From Streptomyces sp. ICC1 (GTDB taxonomy: Bacteria > Actinomycetota > Actinomycetes > Streptomycetales > Streptomycetaceae), in the NCBI RefSeq assembly GCF_003287935.1, contig NZ_CP030287.1:1178001-1242000 (forward strand): a DNA stretch of 64,000 bases. The letters are read 5' to 3'. The notes beneath the pieces are model-generated. The model was given only the letters and a program-made list of their open reading frames with translations, was not told the DNA's origin and did not search any database. Positions 29,550 to 38,320 of this stretch are shown piece by piece (position 1 is the stretch's first letter; each line of letters opens with the position of its first letter). Both the position numbers and the translations under genes were made by a program.

Positions 29550-30287
29550 TCAGATGTTCGGGGTGTGAGGGGCGTTGCCGTAGTAGGCGTCCGGTCCGTG
29601 CTTGCGGGTGAAGTGCCGGTCCAGCAGGTGCTTCGGCGGTTCGGAGGCTTCCCCGAGACGGGACCCCAGCGCCAGCGTGTGCAGTGCCATCTCCGCCACG
29701 GCCTCGCAGACGACGGCGTTCTCCAGCGCCGCCTTCGCGGTGGCACCCCAGGTGAAGGGTCCGTGTCGTGAGACGAGCGCTCCGGGGACCTCGTCGGCCC
29801 GCCGGGGGTCGCCGTCGAGCCGGGCGACGATCACCTGTCCGGTGTTGTACTCGTAGTCCCGCGCGCACTGCTCGGCGGTGAGGTCCTCCGTCACGGGAAC
29901 GGGCCCGTTGAAGGTGTCGGCGTGCGTCGTGCCGAGTACGGGGATCGGGCGGCGCGCCTGGGCGAAGGCGACGGCGTGCGTCGAGTGCGTGTGGGTGACG
30001 CCCCCGATGGAGGGGAAGGCCCGGTAGAGGCACCGGTGGGTTTCGGTGTCGGTGGACGGCCTCAGGTGCCCCTCGACTACCCGCCCGTCCTCCAGCGCCA
30101 CCACCACCAGGTCCTCCTCGGCGAGGTCGGCGTAGGAGACCCCGGACGGCTTGATGACGAAGACGCCGGCCTCCCGGTCCACTCCGCTGACGTTTCCCCA
30201 GGTGAGGGTGGCGAGACCGGCCTCCGGGATGCGCAGGTTGGCCGCGAGGACCTCACGACGGAGGTCCCCCAGGAAGTTCTCGCTCAC
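29550..30287 (-). CDS. araD: L-ribulose-5-phosphate 4-epimerase
   Basis: A 245-residue cytoplasmic class II aldolase-family enzyme converting L-ribulose-5-phosphate to D-xylulose-5-phosphate, the last step of L-arabinose catabolism. Seen: LTWGNVSGVD, VIKPSGVSY, the zinc-binding THTHSTHA, and HGPFTWGATAKAALENAVV. The GTG at 30287 begins VSENFLGDLRREVLAANLRI, where family similarity starts; the ribosome binding site is weak. It is divergent from the LacI regulator, with a lac-like operator-promoter about 150 bases upstream. It is transcribed apart from araBA and the importer but carries the same operator. Confidence 0.93.
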   Translation of the reverse strand: MSENFLGDLRREVLAANLRIPEAGLATLTWGNVSGVDREAGVFVIKPSGVSYADLAEEDLVVVALEDGRVVEGHLRPSTDTETHRCLYRAFPSIGGVTHTHSTHAVAFAQARRPIPVLGTTHADTFNGPVPVTEDLTAEQCARDYEYNTGQVIVARLDGDPRRADEVPGALVSRHGPFTWGATAKAALENAVVCEAVAEMALHTLALGSRLGEASEPPKHLLDRHFTRKHGPDAYYGNAPHTPNI

Positions 30288-30430
30288 TACGCTCTCACCG
30301 TCTCTCCGGCATGCGCGGCGGGTTTCTCCGGGACCACTGTCCGGCAGGCCCCGCGGTCGCGCATGAGTGGGCTGGACCGATCGGGGCGCAGCAGGCATCG
30401 CGACTGGCCTACCTGGGCGGCCCCGATCAG

Positions 30431-30460
30431 ATTGTGAGCGCTAACAAGCTGCAATCTCAA
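30431..30460 (-). promoter_or_regulatory. araD promoter with lac-like operator
   Basis: The operator TTGTGAGCGCTAACAA occupies 30432-30447. Read on the minus strand, TTGAGA (30455-30460), 18 bases and CACAAT (30431-30436) form -35 and -10. The promoter at 37958-37987 has the same layout and shared flanking bases. Confidence 0.75.
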
Positions 30461-30507
30461 GAGGTACGAGCAGATTCCTGCCCGCAACAAGCGATCAACG
30501 CTGCATA

Positions 30508-30523
30508 ATGTGAACGCCAACAT
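30508..30523. promoter_or_regulatory. Second, weaker lac-like site near the regulator gene
   Basis: ATGTGAACGCCAACAT matches 12 of 16 positions of the operator. It overlaps a CATAAT (30504-30509) that could be the -10 of the regulator gene, which suggests autoregulation. Confidence 0.5.
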
Positions 30524-30606
30524 CTACACCTGGTCGACAATCCTCCGGTCGGTCCGAGATGTGTGCGGGCCGCGGCTGGTTCGGTACCTTGAGGGAAGGC
30601 CGCTCG

Positions 30607-31683
30607 ATGAGGAAAGGAAGAGAGTTGACCCAGCTCCCAGACGTCTCGCGAGCGCCCACGATGACGGACGTCGCGCGCGTCGCCGGCGTGTCCCATCAGA
30701 CCGTTTCGCGGGTGCTCAGCGACCACCCGAACGTCAGCGCCAAGACCCGGGCCGCGGTGACTCAGGTCATCGAGCAGCTGGGGTACCGCCGCAATTCGGC
30801 GGCCAGGGCTCTGGCCACCCGCCGGACCCACACGCTGGGCGTCATCGCGGTGAACACCACTCTGCACGGCCCCGCCAGCACCGTGGCGGGAGTGCAGGAG
30901 GCCGCTCGGGACCGCGGCTACCTGACGTCCGCCGTCACGCTTCGGACCGCCACGCAGACGGCTCTCGCCGAGGCCATGCAGCACCTCGCCGGATGGGGCG
31001 TGGAGGGCATCGTCGCCGTCACTCCGCAACGCGCCGCGGTGCGCGCCCTGGCGGCATTGGAGGCACCGTGCCCCGTGGTCACCGTGGAAGGCGGCCACAC
31101 CCTCGACCTGCCGGGGGTGTCGCTGGACCAGAACCTCGGTGCCCGCATGATCACGGAGCACCTTCTCGCGTCGGGCCACGCCACGGTGTGGCACGTGGCG
31201 GGCCCCCCCGACTGGCTCGAGAGCGAGGCCCGCACACAGGGGTGGGAGGACGCGCTGCGCGATGCCGGCGCCGAGGTGCCGCCCGTGCTGCGAGGCGACT
31301 GGAGTCCACTGTCGGGATACCAGGCCGGCCAGCAGCTGGCGGGGCGGGTCCTGGCATCACGAGGGCAGGGAGCCGGCCTCACCGCGGTGTTCGTCGCCAA
31401 CGACCAGATGGCCCTCGGTGTCCTACGGGCCCTGCGGGAAGCGGGCCTGCGGACGCCCGAGGACGTGGCGGTCGCCGGCTTCGACGACATCCCCGAGGCG
31501 GAGTTCTTCCCGCCCCCGCTGACGACGATCCGCCAGGACTTCGCCTCGCTCGGCCGCGACAGCATCGGGCTGCTCCTGGACCACATCGAGGGCAGGACCG
31601 ACGAGTCGACCCACCTGGTGGTGGCGCCCGAGCTCATCGTGCGCGCCAGCACGGCCCGCAGGATCGCTCCCCCCGGCGAATGA
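30607..31683 (+). CDS. LacI-family repressor of the L-arabinose regulon
   Basis: A 358-residue regulator. HTH: TMTDVARVAGVSHQTVSRVLSD. The recognition helix VSHQTVSRV is almost that of E. coli LacI (VSYQTVSRV), which fits the TTGTGAGC half-sites found in this window. The effector domain ends VAGFDDIPEAEFFPPPLTTIRQD. ATG 30607 has GAGGGAAGG upstream; a TTG at 30625 behind GGAAAGGAAG is an alternative that leaves the HTH intact. It lies divergent from araD and next to the importer and mutarotase genes. The inducer is probably L-arabinose or an arabino-oligosaccharide (inference). It is not related to the GntR-type AraR of Bacillus. Confidence 0.85.
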   Translation: MRKGRELTQLPDVSRAPTMTDVARVAGVSHQTVSRVLSDHPNVSAKTRAAVTQVIEQLGYRRNSAARALATRRTHTLGVIAVNTTLHGPASTVAGVQEAARDRGYLTSAVTLRTATQTALAEAMQHLAGWGVEGIVAVTPQRAAVRALAALEAPCPVVTVEGGHTLDLPGVSLDQNLGARMITEHLLASGHATVWHVAGPPDWLESEARTQGWEDALRDAGAEVPPVLRGDWSPLSGYQAGQQLAGRVLASRGQGAGLTAVFVANDQMALGVLRALREAGLRTPEDVAVAGFDDIPEAEFFPPPLTTIRQDFASLGRDSIGLLLDHIEGRTDESTHLVVAPELIVRASTARRIAPPGE

Positions 31684-31771
31684 CCCCCACATGCCCGGCG
31701 GTTGACCCCTCTCGCAGGAGCCCGGGCCCCGGGGGCACCTTCGTACGCGGGAAACCGGGCGCAGGCACCAA

Positions 31772-31809
31772 AGCCGCTGTCCGGTGCCCCCCGGCACCGG
31801 ACAGCGGCT
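31772..31809. terminator. Strong bidirectional terminator
   Basis: A perfect 17-bp stem (31772-31788 with 31793-31809) and a CCCC loop between the convergent LacI regulator and mutarotase genes. Confidence 0.8.
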
Positions 31810-31828
31810 ACGGCCGCCGCCACCCCTC

Positions 31829-32953
31829 TCAGGCGGCGACCGTGGTGAAACTGTGGATCGTGGTCGACCGGTACAGCTCGCCCGGGCGCAGGACGACCGT
31901 CGGGTAGTCGGGACGGTTCGGGGAGTCCGGGAAGTGCTGGGTCTCCAGCGCGACCCCCGCGTAGGCGTGGTACGGCCTGCCTGCCTTGCCCGTGATGTCA
32001 CCGGTCAGGCCTTGCGCGGTGTAGACCTGGATGCCCGGTTCCGTGGTGCGCACCTCCATGCGGCGGCCGGATGCGGGGGCGTACAGCACAGCGGCCTTAC
32101 GAGGACTGTCTCGCCGGGCGTCGCCGAGGACCCAATTGTGATCGAAGCCTCCGCCGGCGAGGACCAGTTGCGCATCCGTATGGGTCAAGGCGTCGGAGAG
32201 ACGCCGGTGCCGACGGAGGTCGAACGGGGTGTCGCTGACCGGGCGGTGGGAGCCGTCGGGGATCAACTCGGCGTCGACAGGGGTGTAGAGGGGGGCCGCG
32301 ACCTGGAGGTGGTGGGCCAGGACGTTGCCGCGCCCCTCCCCTTCGAGGTTCCAGTAGGCGTGGTTGGTGAGGTTGACGATCGTCGGGGCGTCGGCGACCG
32401 CCTGGTACGACATCGTCAGGTTGTCGTCGCGGTCCAGCGTGTAGGTGAGGCGCACGTTCAGGGCACCGGGGAATCCCTGGTCGCCGTCGGGGCTGTGCAG
32501 GAACAGACGGACACCGGTGCGGTGCGCCGAGTGGAAGGGTTCGCACCGCCACAGGCGCTGGTCGAACCCGTCGGGACCACCGTGCAATGTGTGCCCGGTC
32601 TCCTGGGTGGCGAGCCGGTGGGTGACGCCGTCGACTACGAGCCCGCCGCGTGCGATGCGGTTGGCGTAGCGGCCCACCGTCGCACCGAAGTAGCGTGCGG
32701 AACCCTCGCAGGCGGCGGGGTCGCGGGGCGCGAGCACCACGTCAGCGGTGTGGCCCCAGCGGTCCGGCAGGATCAGTGAACGGAGCCGGGCGCCGCGCGT
32801 GTGGACCTCGGCACGGGCCCGGCCGGGGAAGCCGAACCGCCACCTCTCCCCCGTTCCGCCATCGTCCAGACGCAGGGGGCGGGCCGTCCGCGGACAGGCG
32901 GCCGTCTGCCCGGGCTCGGCGGCCTGGTCGACAGATTCGTAGGCGTGTTCCAT
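31829..32953 (-). CDS. galM: Aldose 1-epimerase (mutarotase)
   Basis: A 374-residue enzyme that interconverts alpha and beta anomers of aldoses. Motifs: FGATVGRYANRIARG, THRLATQETGHTLHGG, IVNLTNHAYWNLEG with the catalytic His, and GVALETQHFPDSPN with the catalytic Glu. The first 50 residues are less conserved; no signal peptide is evident, so it is probably cytoplasmic. ATG 32953 has AGGG upstream. It is the last gene of the importer operon, 104 bases after the second permease. Paired with a furanose-type importer it could bring furanose or anomeric forms to the form AraA uses (inference). Confidence 0.9.
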   Translation of the reverse strand: MEHAYESVDQAAEPGQTAACPRTARPLRLDDGGTGERWRFGFPGRARAEVHTRGARLRSLILPDRWGHTADVVLAPRDPAACEGSARYFGATVGRYANRIARGGLVVDGVTHRLATQETGHTLHGGPDGFDQRLWRCEPFHSAHRTGVRLFLHSPDGDQGFPGALNVRLTYTLDRDDNLTMSYQAVADAPTIVNLTNHAYWNLEGEGRGNVLAHHLQVAAPLYTPVDAELIPDGSHRPVSDTPFDLRRHRRLSDALTHTDAQLVLAGGGFDHNWVLGDARRDSPRKAAVLYAPASGRRMEVRTTEPGIQVYTAQGLTGDITGKAGRPYHAYAGVALETQHFPDSPNRPDYPTVVLRPGELYRSTTIHSFTTVAA

Positions 32954-33057
32954 GACGGCATTCCCTGGAAGTCGGTCCACCGGATGCGCGCCGGGACCAA
33001 GCTGTGATCGCGGCACGCGAACGCGGTGGCACGGGCGGGTGGGCTGCGGAGCCGGAG

Positions 33058-34080
33058 TCAGTCGGCGGCGGGGCGGCGGCCGCTCATCAGGCGTTGCAGC
33101 ACGATGAACACGAGCAGCAGGGCACCGATGACGATCCGGGTCCACCAGGAGCTGAGCGTGCCCTGGAAGTTGACGACCGTCTGGATCATGCCGAGGACGA
33201 GCACGCCGAGGGCGGTGCCCAGGACGAAGCCGGAACCGCCGGTCAGCAGCGTGCCGCCGATCACGGTGGCTGCGATCGCGTCGAGTTCCATGCCCATGGC
33301 GTGGAGGGCGTAGCCGGAGAGCATGTAAAAGGTCAGCAGCAGGCCGCCGAGTGCGGAGCACAGGCCGCTGACGGCGTATGCGGCGATCTTGGTGGAGCCC
33401 GTCGGAAGACCCATCAGCCGAGCGGAGGACTCGTTGCCGCCCAGCGCGTACACGTTGCGGCCGAAGCGCGTGTGGTGCAGGACGACGAAGGCGATCACCA
33501 GCACGGCCAGGGCGATGACCACCGGGATCGAGACGAACAGTCCTCCCGGGCCGTACAGCCGGGTCTGCGCGATTCCCGCCGTCGTGGGGTCGCTGATCGT
33601 GATGGATTCGGTGCTGATCGTGTAGCAGAGCCCGCGGGCGAGGAACATGCCGGCCAGGGTGACGATGAACGGCTGGATCTCGAAGGTGTGGATGATCCAG
33701 CCCATGAGCGTCCCGCTCCCGGCGCCGACGAGCAGGACCAGGGGGATGACGGTGGCCAGGGGCCAGCCGTGCGACTCGACCAGCCAGGCGGTGAGCATGG
33801 TCGACAGGGCCACCATGGAGCCGACGGACAGATCGATGCCGCCGGTGAGGATGACGAAGGTCGCCCCGACCGCGACGACCAGGAGGAATCCGTTGTCGAT
33901 CAGCAGGTTCAGTACGACTTGCGCGGAGAGGAAGCCCTCGTAGCGCACCGATCCGACGCTGAACATGACGGCCAGCAGGACGGCTGTGACGATCAGTGGG
34001 ATACGGGTGCGGGTGCGCGGGGACACGGTCGCGAAGGGGCGGGTGAGGTGCGCGGCGACGCTCGCGATGCCGGTACTCAT
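33058..34080 (-). CDS. yjfF: CUT2 sugar ABC permease, YjfF-like
   Basis: A 340-residue membrane permease with eight to ten hydrophobic helices and the CUT2 motif GGIDLSVGSMVAL, then FEIQPFIVTLAGMFLARG and GGNESSARLMGLP. It forms a heterodimeric channel with the preceding permease, as YtfT and YjfF do in the E. coli galactofuranose importer. ATG 34080 overlaps the upstream stop by 4 bases (ATGA), so translation is coupled. It is the fourth gene of the operon that begins with the YtfQ-like binding protein. Confidence 0.85.
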   Translation of the reverse strand: MSTGIASVAAHLTRPFATVSPRTRTRIPLIVTAVLLAVMFSVGSVRYEGFLSAQVVLNLLIDNGFLLVVAVGATFVILTGGIDLSVGSMVALSTMLTAWLVESHGWPLATVIPLVLLVGAGSGTLMGWIIHTFEIQPFIVTLAGMFLARGLCYTISTESITISDPTTAGIAQTRLYGPGGLFVSIPVVIALAVLVIAFVVLHHTRFGRNVYALGGNESSARLMGLPTGSTKIAAYAVSGLCSALGGLLLTFYMLSGYALHAMGMELDAIAATVIGGTLLTGGSGFVLGTALGVLVLGMIQTVVNFQGTLSSWWTRIVIGALLLVFIVLQRLMSGRRPAAD

Positions 34081-35177
34081 GCGCGTACCTCCTGCTGCTG
34101 CGGGGCGGCGCCCGCCGGGGTGTGGGATCGGGGAGTGGCCGCCCCGCGGCGGCGCAGGACCTTGGACCGGAAGACCGGGGACTGCACGAGGCAGACGACG
34201 ATGACGACGAAGGCCTTGAAGACGAGGGTGGTCTCGGGTGGGACGCCGAGGGTGTAGACGGTGGTGGAGAGGGTCTGGATGATCAGGGCGCCCAGGACGG
34301 TGCCGCCGAGGGAGAAGCGTCCTCCGGTCAGTGCGGTGCCGCCGACGACGACGGCGAGGATCGCGTCGAGTTCGATCCACAGGCCGGCGTTGTTGCCGTC
34401 GGCGCTGGAGACGTTGGAGCTGATCATCAACCCGGCGACGGCCGCGCACAGCGCGCTGAAGACGTAGACCAGGGCGAGGAGACCGCCTGCCCGGATGCCG
34501 ACCAGGCGGCTCGCGGCGGGGTTGCCGCCGACGGACTCGATCAGCATGCCGAGTGCGCTGCGGCGGGTGACGAGGGCGGTGAGCGCGACGAGGGCTGCCG
34601 CAAGGAGGACGGCGAACGGGAAGGTCAGCCAGTAGCCCCCGCCGATCATTTTGTAGGGGGCGCTGGTCACCGTGACGATCTGACCGCCCGTGATCAGCTG
34701 GGCGACGCCGCGGCCCGCGACCATGAGGATCAAGGTGGCCACGATGGGCTGCACGCCCAGCCCGGACACCAGGAAGCCGTTGGCCAGGCCCAGTACGAGG
34801 GCGACGCCGAGCGCGAGGGCGACGGCCGTGAGCAGGGTGGCGACGCTGCCGGGATGCGCGGCGGTGGAGATGTGCCCGCAGGCGAGGGCGCCGGCGATGG
34901 CGACGGTGGAACCCACCGAGAGGTCGATCCCGCGGGTGGCGATGACCAGGGTCATGCCGAGCGCCACCAGGATGAGTGGCGCACCGAACTGGAGGATGTC
35001 GATGAGGCTGCCGTAGAGGTGGCCGTCGCGCACGCGGACGGAGAAGAAGTCGTGGTGGAACGCGAGGTTGCCGAGGAGCAGGGCGAGCAGGATGAGCGCG
35101 GGCCACAGCAGGCGGTGGCCGGCCAGCCGTCTCCCGATCGCGGCGGCCGCCTCGGACTTGGCGGGCTGGGTGGTCAT
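34077..35177 (-). CDS. ytfT: CUT2 sugar ABC permease, YtfT-like
   Basis: A 366-residue membrane permease. CUT2 motif TRGIDLSVGSTVAI; LGVQPIVATLILMVAGRGVAQ; GGNPAASRLVGI; VVGGTALTGGRFSLGGTVLG. The C-terminal 25 residues are polar and poorly conserved. The start overlaps the ATPase stop by 4 bases, as does its own stop with the next permease, so three genes are translationally coupled. It is the partner of the YjfF-like protein. Confidence 0.85.
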   Translation of the reverse strand: MTTQPAKSEAAAAIGRRLAGHRLLWPALILLALLLGNLAFHHDFFSVRVRDGHLYGSLIDILQFGAPLILVALGMTLVIATRGIDLSVGSTVAIAGALACGHISTAAHPGSVATLLTAVALALGVALVLGLANGFLVSGLGVQPIVATLILMVAGRGVAQLITGGQIVTVTSAPYKMIGGGYWLTFPFAVLLAAALVALTALVTRRSALGMLIESVGGNPAASRLVGIRAGGLLALVYVFSALCAAVAGLMISSNVSSADGNNAGLWIELDAILAVVVGGTALTGGRFSLGGTVLGALIIQTLSTTVYTLGVPPETTLVFKAFVVIVVCLVQSPVFRSKVLRRRGAATPRSHTPAGAAPQQQEVRA

Positions 35178-36733
35178 GAGTCCGTTCCGGTGGCGATGGT
35201 CGTGAGGAGGCGTTCGGGCGTGACGGTGTCGTCGTTCGCGAGGGTGGCCACCATGCGGTGGTCGCGGAGCACGGCGATGCGGTGGCTCAGGCGCAGGACC
35301 TCTTCGAGTTCCGCCGAGATGAACAGCACGGCGGTGCCTTCGCCCGCCAGGCGGGCCACGAGTTTCTGGATCTCCGCCTTGGCCCCGATGTCGATGCCCC
35401 GGGTGGGTTCGTCGAGGATCAGGAGCCGGGGTGCGGTCAGCAGCCAGCGGGCGAGGAGGACCTTCTGCTGGTTGCCTCCGCTGAGGTGGCGCACCTGCGC
35501 TTCGGGGTCGGCGGGGCGGATGTCCAGGGCCTCTGTCCAGTGCCGCGCCAGTTCGTCCTGTTTCGCACGGGCCAGCGGCCTGGTCCAGCCGCGGGCGGCC
35601 TGCAGGGCGAGGACGATGTTCTCGCGGACCGTGAGCTCGCCCACCAGTCCCTCGGACTTGCGGTTCTCGGAACAGAACGCGATGCCCCGGGCGATGGCGT
35701 GGCGGGGGCTGCGCAGGACCACCTTCTCGCCCTCGATGCTCACTTCTCCGGCGTCCGCGCTGTCCGCGCCGAACAGGAGGCGCGCCACCTCGGTGCGGCC
35801 CGAGCCCAGGAGGCCGGCCAGTCCGATGACCTCGCCGGGATGGATGTCGAGGTCGTACGGTTCGATCGAGCCCGTACGGGTCAGCTGTCGCGCCTGGAGG
35901 AACGGCTCGCCGGCCGCCCGCTCGGCCGCTTCCTCGTGGGCACGGCCGGACAGCTGGTCGAGGGTGGCCAGTTCTCCGCCGATCATGCGCTGTACCAGCG
36001 TCACCGGCGTGAGTTCCCCGATCGGGTACTCGCCTTCCAGCCGGCCGTTGCGCAGGATGGTGACGCGGTCGCAGAGATCGAATACCTGGTCGAGGAAGTG
36101 CGTGACGAACAGGATGGCCACACCGCGGTCCCGCAGGCGCCGTACCAACGCGAAGAGCTGGGCGACCTCCTCGCGATCCAGGCTGGAGGTGGGTTCGTCC
36201 AGCACGAGCACCTTCGCCGAGACGTCCACCGCCCGGACGATGGCGACCAGTTGCTGCACCGCCAGGGAGTGCGAATCGAGCAGACTGGTGACGTCCAGAT
36301 CGAGGTCGAGTTCCGTCAGCAGCTCTGCCGCCCGCTGCCGCATCGCGGACCAGTGGATGAGACCGAACCGGCGCGGTTCGCGCCCGATGAGGATGTTCTC
36401 GGCCACCGAGATGTTCGGGCAGAGGTTGACCTCCTGATAAACGGTGCTGATTCCGGCCTGTTGCGCCTGGAGGGGGTCCGTGAACGCGTGGGGCCGGCCG
36501 TCCACGAGGATGGCGCCGCCGTCGGCGGGGTGGACACCGGTGAGCACCTTGATCAAGGTGGACTTCCCGGCGCCGTTCTCGCCCATCAGGGCGTGCACCT
36601 CACCGGGGAAGAGCCGCAGGGCGACTCCGTCGAGGGCGAGCACGCCCGGGAACCGCTTGCGGATGTCGTGGGCTTCCAGGACCGGCCGCGGGCCGCCGGC
36701 GCCCGTGGCCGGCGGGGTGGACGGATGCGTCAT
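35174..36733 (-). CDS. ytfR: CUT2 sugar ABC importer ATPase, double domain, YtfR-like
   Basis: A 519-residue cytoplasmic ATPase with two fused ABC domains. First half: Walker [10 protein letters not shown] and Walker B LVLDEPTSSL. The signature in this half reads HSLAVQQLV, which departs from LSGGQ. Second half: degenerate Walker A LAGLLGSGRTEV, signature [15 protein letters not shown] and Walker [15 protein letters not shown]. One catalytic and one degenerate site is usual for the family. ATG 36733 has GAGGAGGG upstream. A hairpin at 36767-36797 separates it from the binding-protein gene, probably lowering its expression relative to that gene. Confidence 0.9.
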   Translation of the reverse strand: MTHPSTPPATGAGGPRPVLEAHDIRKRFPGVLALDGVALRLFPGEVHALMGENGAGKSTLIKVLTGVHPADGGAILVDGRPHAFTDPLQAQQAGISTVYQEVNLCPNISVAENILIGREPRRFGLIHWSAMRQRAAELLTELDLDLDVTSLLDSHSLAVQQLVAIVRAVDVSAKVLVLDEPTSSLDREEVAQLFALVRRLRDRGVAILFVTHFLDQVFDLCDRVTILRNGRLEGEYPIGELTPVTLVQRMIGGELATLDQLSGRAHEEAAERAAGEPFLQARQLTRTGSIEPYDLDIHPGEVIGLAGLLGSGRTEVARLLFGADSADAGEVSIEGEKVVLRSPRHAIARGIAFCSENRKSEGLVGELTVRENIVLALQAARGWTRPLARAKQDELARHWTEALDIRPADPEAQVRHLSGGNQQKVLLARWLLTAPRLLILDEPTRGIDIGAKAEIQKLVARLAGEGTAVLFISAELEEVLRLSHRIAVLRDHRMVATLANDDTVTPERLLTTIATGTDS

Positions 36734-36766
36734 CCGCCCTCCTCTCATGTGTGGGGTGGTGGAGCG

Positions 36767-36797
36767 GGCTCCGGAGGGTGAAGGAGGCACCGGAGCC
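36767..36797 (-). terminator. Intercistronic hairpin between binding protein and ATPase genes
   Basis: GGCTCCGG and CCGGAGCC, an 8-bp stem with a 15-base loop. Such hairpins commonly leave the binding-protein transcript in excess. Confidence 0.5.
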
Positions 36798-36827
36798 GGG
36801 CCTCCTCCGGCACCAAAACCTGTCGCG

Positions 36828-37826
36828 TCAGTAGTTCCGGGACGGCAGGGCGGCCGCGGCCTTGTCCTGCGGGAAGACGCCCTCCTGGGTCTCGACCCGG
36901 GTCGGCACGCTCTCCCCCGCCACGACCTTCTTGGCCAGCTCCATCAGCTGGTCGCCGAGCATCGGGTTGCACTCCACCACGACGTTGATCTTGCCCTCGG
37001 TCATGGCGACGAAGGCGTCCTTGATTCCGTCCACCGAGATCACCTTGATGTCCGTACCGGGCTTCTTGCCGGACTCCTCGATGGCCTGGATGGCGCCGAG
37101 GGCCATGTCGTCGTTGTGGGCGTAGAGGACGTCGATGTCCTTCTGGGACTTCAGGAACGCCTGCATGACCTCCTTGCCCTTGGCGCGGGTGAAGTCGCCC
37201 GTCTGCGAAGCGACGATCTTGAACTTGCCGTCGGCACGGATGGCATCGGCGAAGCCGGCCTTGCGGTCGTTGGCGGGTGCTGAGCCCGTGGTGCCCTGGA
37301 GCTCGACGATGTTGACCGGGCCCTGTTCGTTCGCGTACGCGCCGGTCAGCCACTCGCCCGCGGACTTGCCCTCCTTGACGAAGTCCGAGCCCAGGAAGGT
37401 CTTGTAGAGGGAGGTGTCCTTGGTGTCCACGGCCCGGTCGGTGAGGATGACCGGGATGCCCGCGTCCTTGGCCTCCTTGAGCACCGTGTCCCAGCCGGAC
37501 TCCACGACCGGCGAGAAGGCGATCACATCGACCTTCTGCTGGATGAAGGTGCGGATCGCCTTGATCTGGTTCTCCTGCTTCTGCTGCGCGTCGGAGAACT
37601 TGAGTTCGATCCCGGCCTTCTTCGCCGCCTCCTGGACGGACTTGGTGTTGGCGGTACGCCAACCGCTCTCGGCGCCGACCTGGGCGAAGCCCATGGTGAT
37701 CGTGCCGCCGGAGCCCGTCTTGGCCCCGGAGGCCGGGGCGGAGGCGGGGCCCTCGGTCGAGCAGGCGGTCAGCGCCGAGGAGGCGAGAAGGGCGACGGTG
37801 AGGACGAGGGCTGCTCTGCGAGCCAT
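36828..37826 (-). CDS. ytfQ: YtfQ-like furanose-binding lipoprotein of a CUT2 importer
   Basis: A 332-residue exported lipoprotein (lipobox ALTAC). The mature protein follows E. coli YtfQ closely: GFAQVGAESGWRTANTKS, FSDAQQKQENQIKAIRTFI, QQKVDVIAFSPVVESGWD and PVILTDRAVDTKD. YtfQ binds galactofuranose and, to a lesser degree, other furanoses. With GH62 and GH127 enzymes under the same operator, L-arabinofuranose is the likely ligand (inference). It is the first gene of a five-gene operon ending with the mutarotase. The start is ATG 37826 behind GAAAGGA. A lac-like operator-promoter lies about 130 bases upstream. Confidence 0.88.
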   Translation of the reverse strand: MARRAALVLTVALLASSALTACSTEGPASAPASGAKTGSGGTITMGFAQVGAESGWRTANTKSVQEAAKKAGIELKFSDAQQKQENQIKAIRTFIQQKVDVIAFSPVVESGWDTVLKEAKDAGIPVILTDRAVDTKDTSLYKTFLGSDFVKEGKSAGEWLTGAYANEQGPVNIVELQGTTGSAPANDRKAGFADAIRADGKFKIVASQTGDFTRAKGKEVMQAFLKSQKDIDVLYAHNDDMALGAIQAIEESGKKPGTDIKVISVDGIKDAFVAMTEGKINVVVECNPMLGDQLMELAKKVVAGESVPTRVETQEGVFPQDKAAAALPSRNY

Positions 37827-37957
37827 GACGGGTGTCCTTTCGGGGGCTACGGATGAGGCTCCACACGGCCGGTGCCGGGCTGTGCCCGCGGTCAGGAGCG
37901 TGGCGGGGCCGGGGGCGGGGCGACAGGAGCGGGATGCCCTTGAGGGGGCGCCGTCGC

Positions 37958-37987
37958 ATTGTGAGCGCTAACAAGCTGGGTTCTCAA
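37958..37987 (-). promoter_or_regulatory. Promoter with lac-like operator for the furanose importer
   Basis: Operator TTGTGAGCGCTAACAA at 37959-37974. On the minus strand TTGAGA (37982-37987), 18 bases and CACAAT (37958-37963) match the araD promoter in sequence and spacing. Confidence 0.78.
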
Positions 37988-38185
37988 CCCCTTTGCACGC
38001 GTTACCTGTCCGTTACCGCGTCACGTGCGGCAACAAGGCGGACTCCGTCCGTTCGCGCGACCATCGACCCCGCTACTCGAATCGGAGACCTCAACCCGCC
38101 CCGAATCAACCAAACATCAAGGCGAGGCCCCGTATGCGAAGGCCGCCGGGCCAAGGGGGCCTCCCACATGATCCACGCAGACCTC

Positions 38186-38215
38186 TTGCCTATCGACATT
38201 GTTAGCGCTCACACT
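38186..38215 (+). promoter_or_regulatory. araBA promoter with lac-like operator
   Basis: TTGCCT (38186-38191), 18 bases and CACACT (38210-38215) as -35 and -10. The operator TTGTTAGCGCTCACAC (38199-38214) covers the -10, about 105 bases before araB. Confidence 0.72.
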
Positions 38216-38320
38216 GCAAGCTCATCGGATCCTCCGCCGACCGCCAGGATGGTCGGGACGGCATCTCCGGCTGCCGGGCCGCGCCGCGTGCCGCCCACGG
38301 CTCCTTCGAAAGGCACTCTG

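Noticed and set aside
38304..38316. CTTCGAAAGGC before araB as a CGAAA-type operator
   Set aside because: It lacks the N3 spacing and second half; the AAAGG part is better read as the ribosome binding site.
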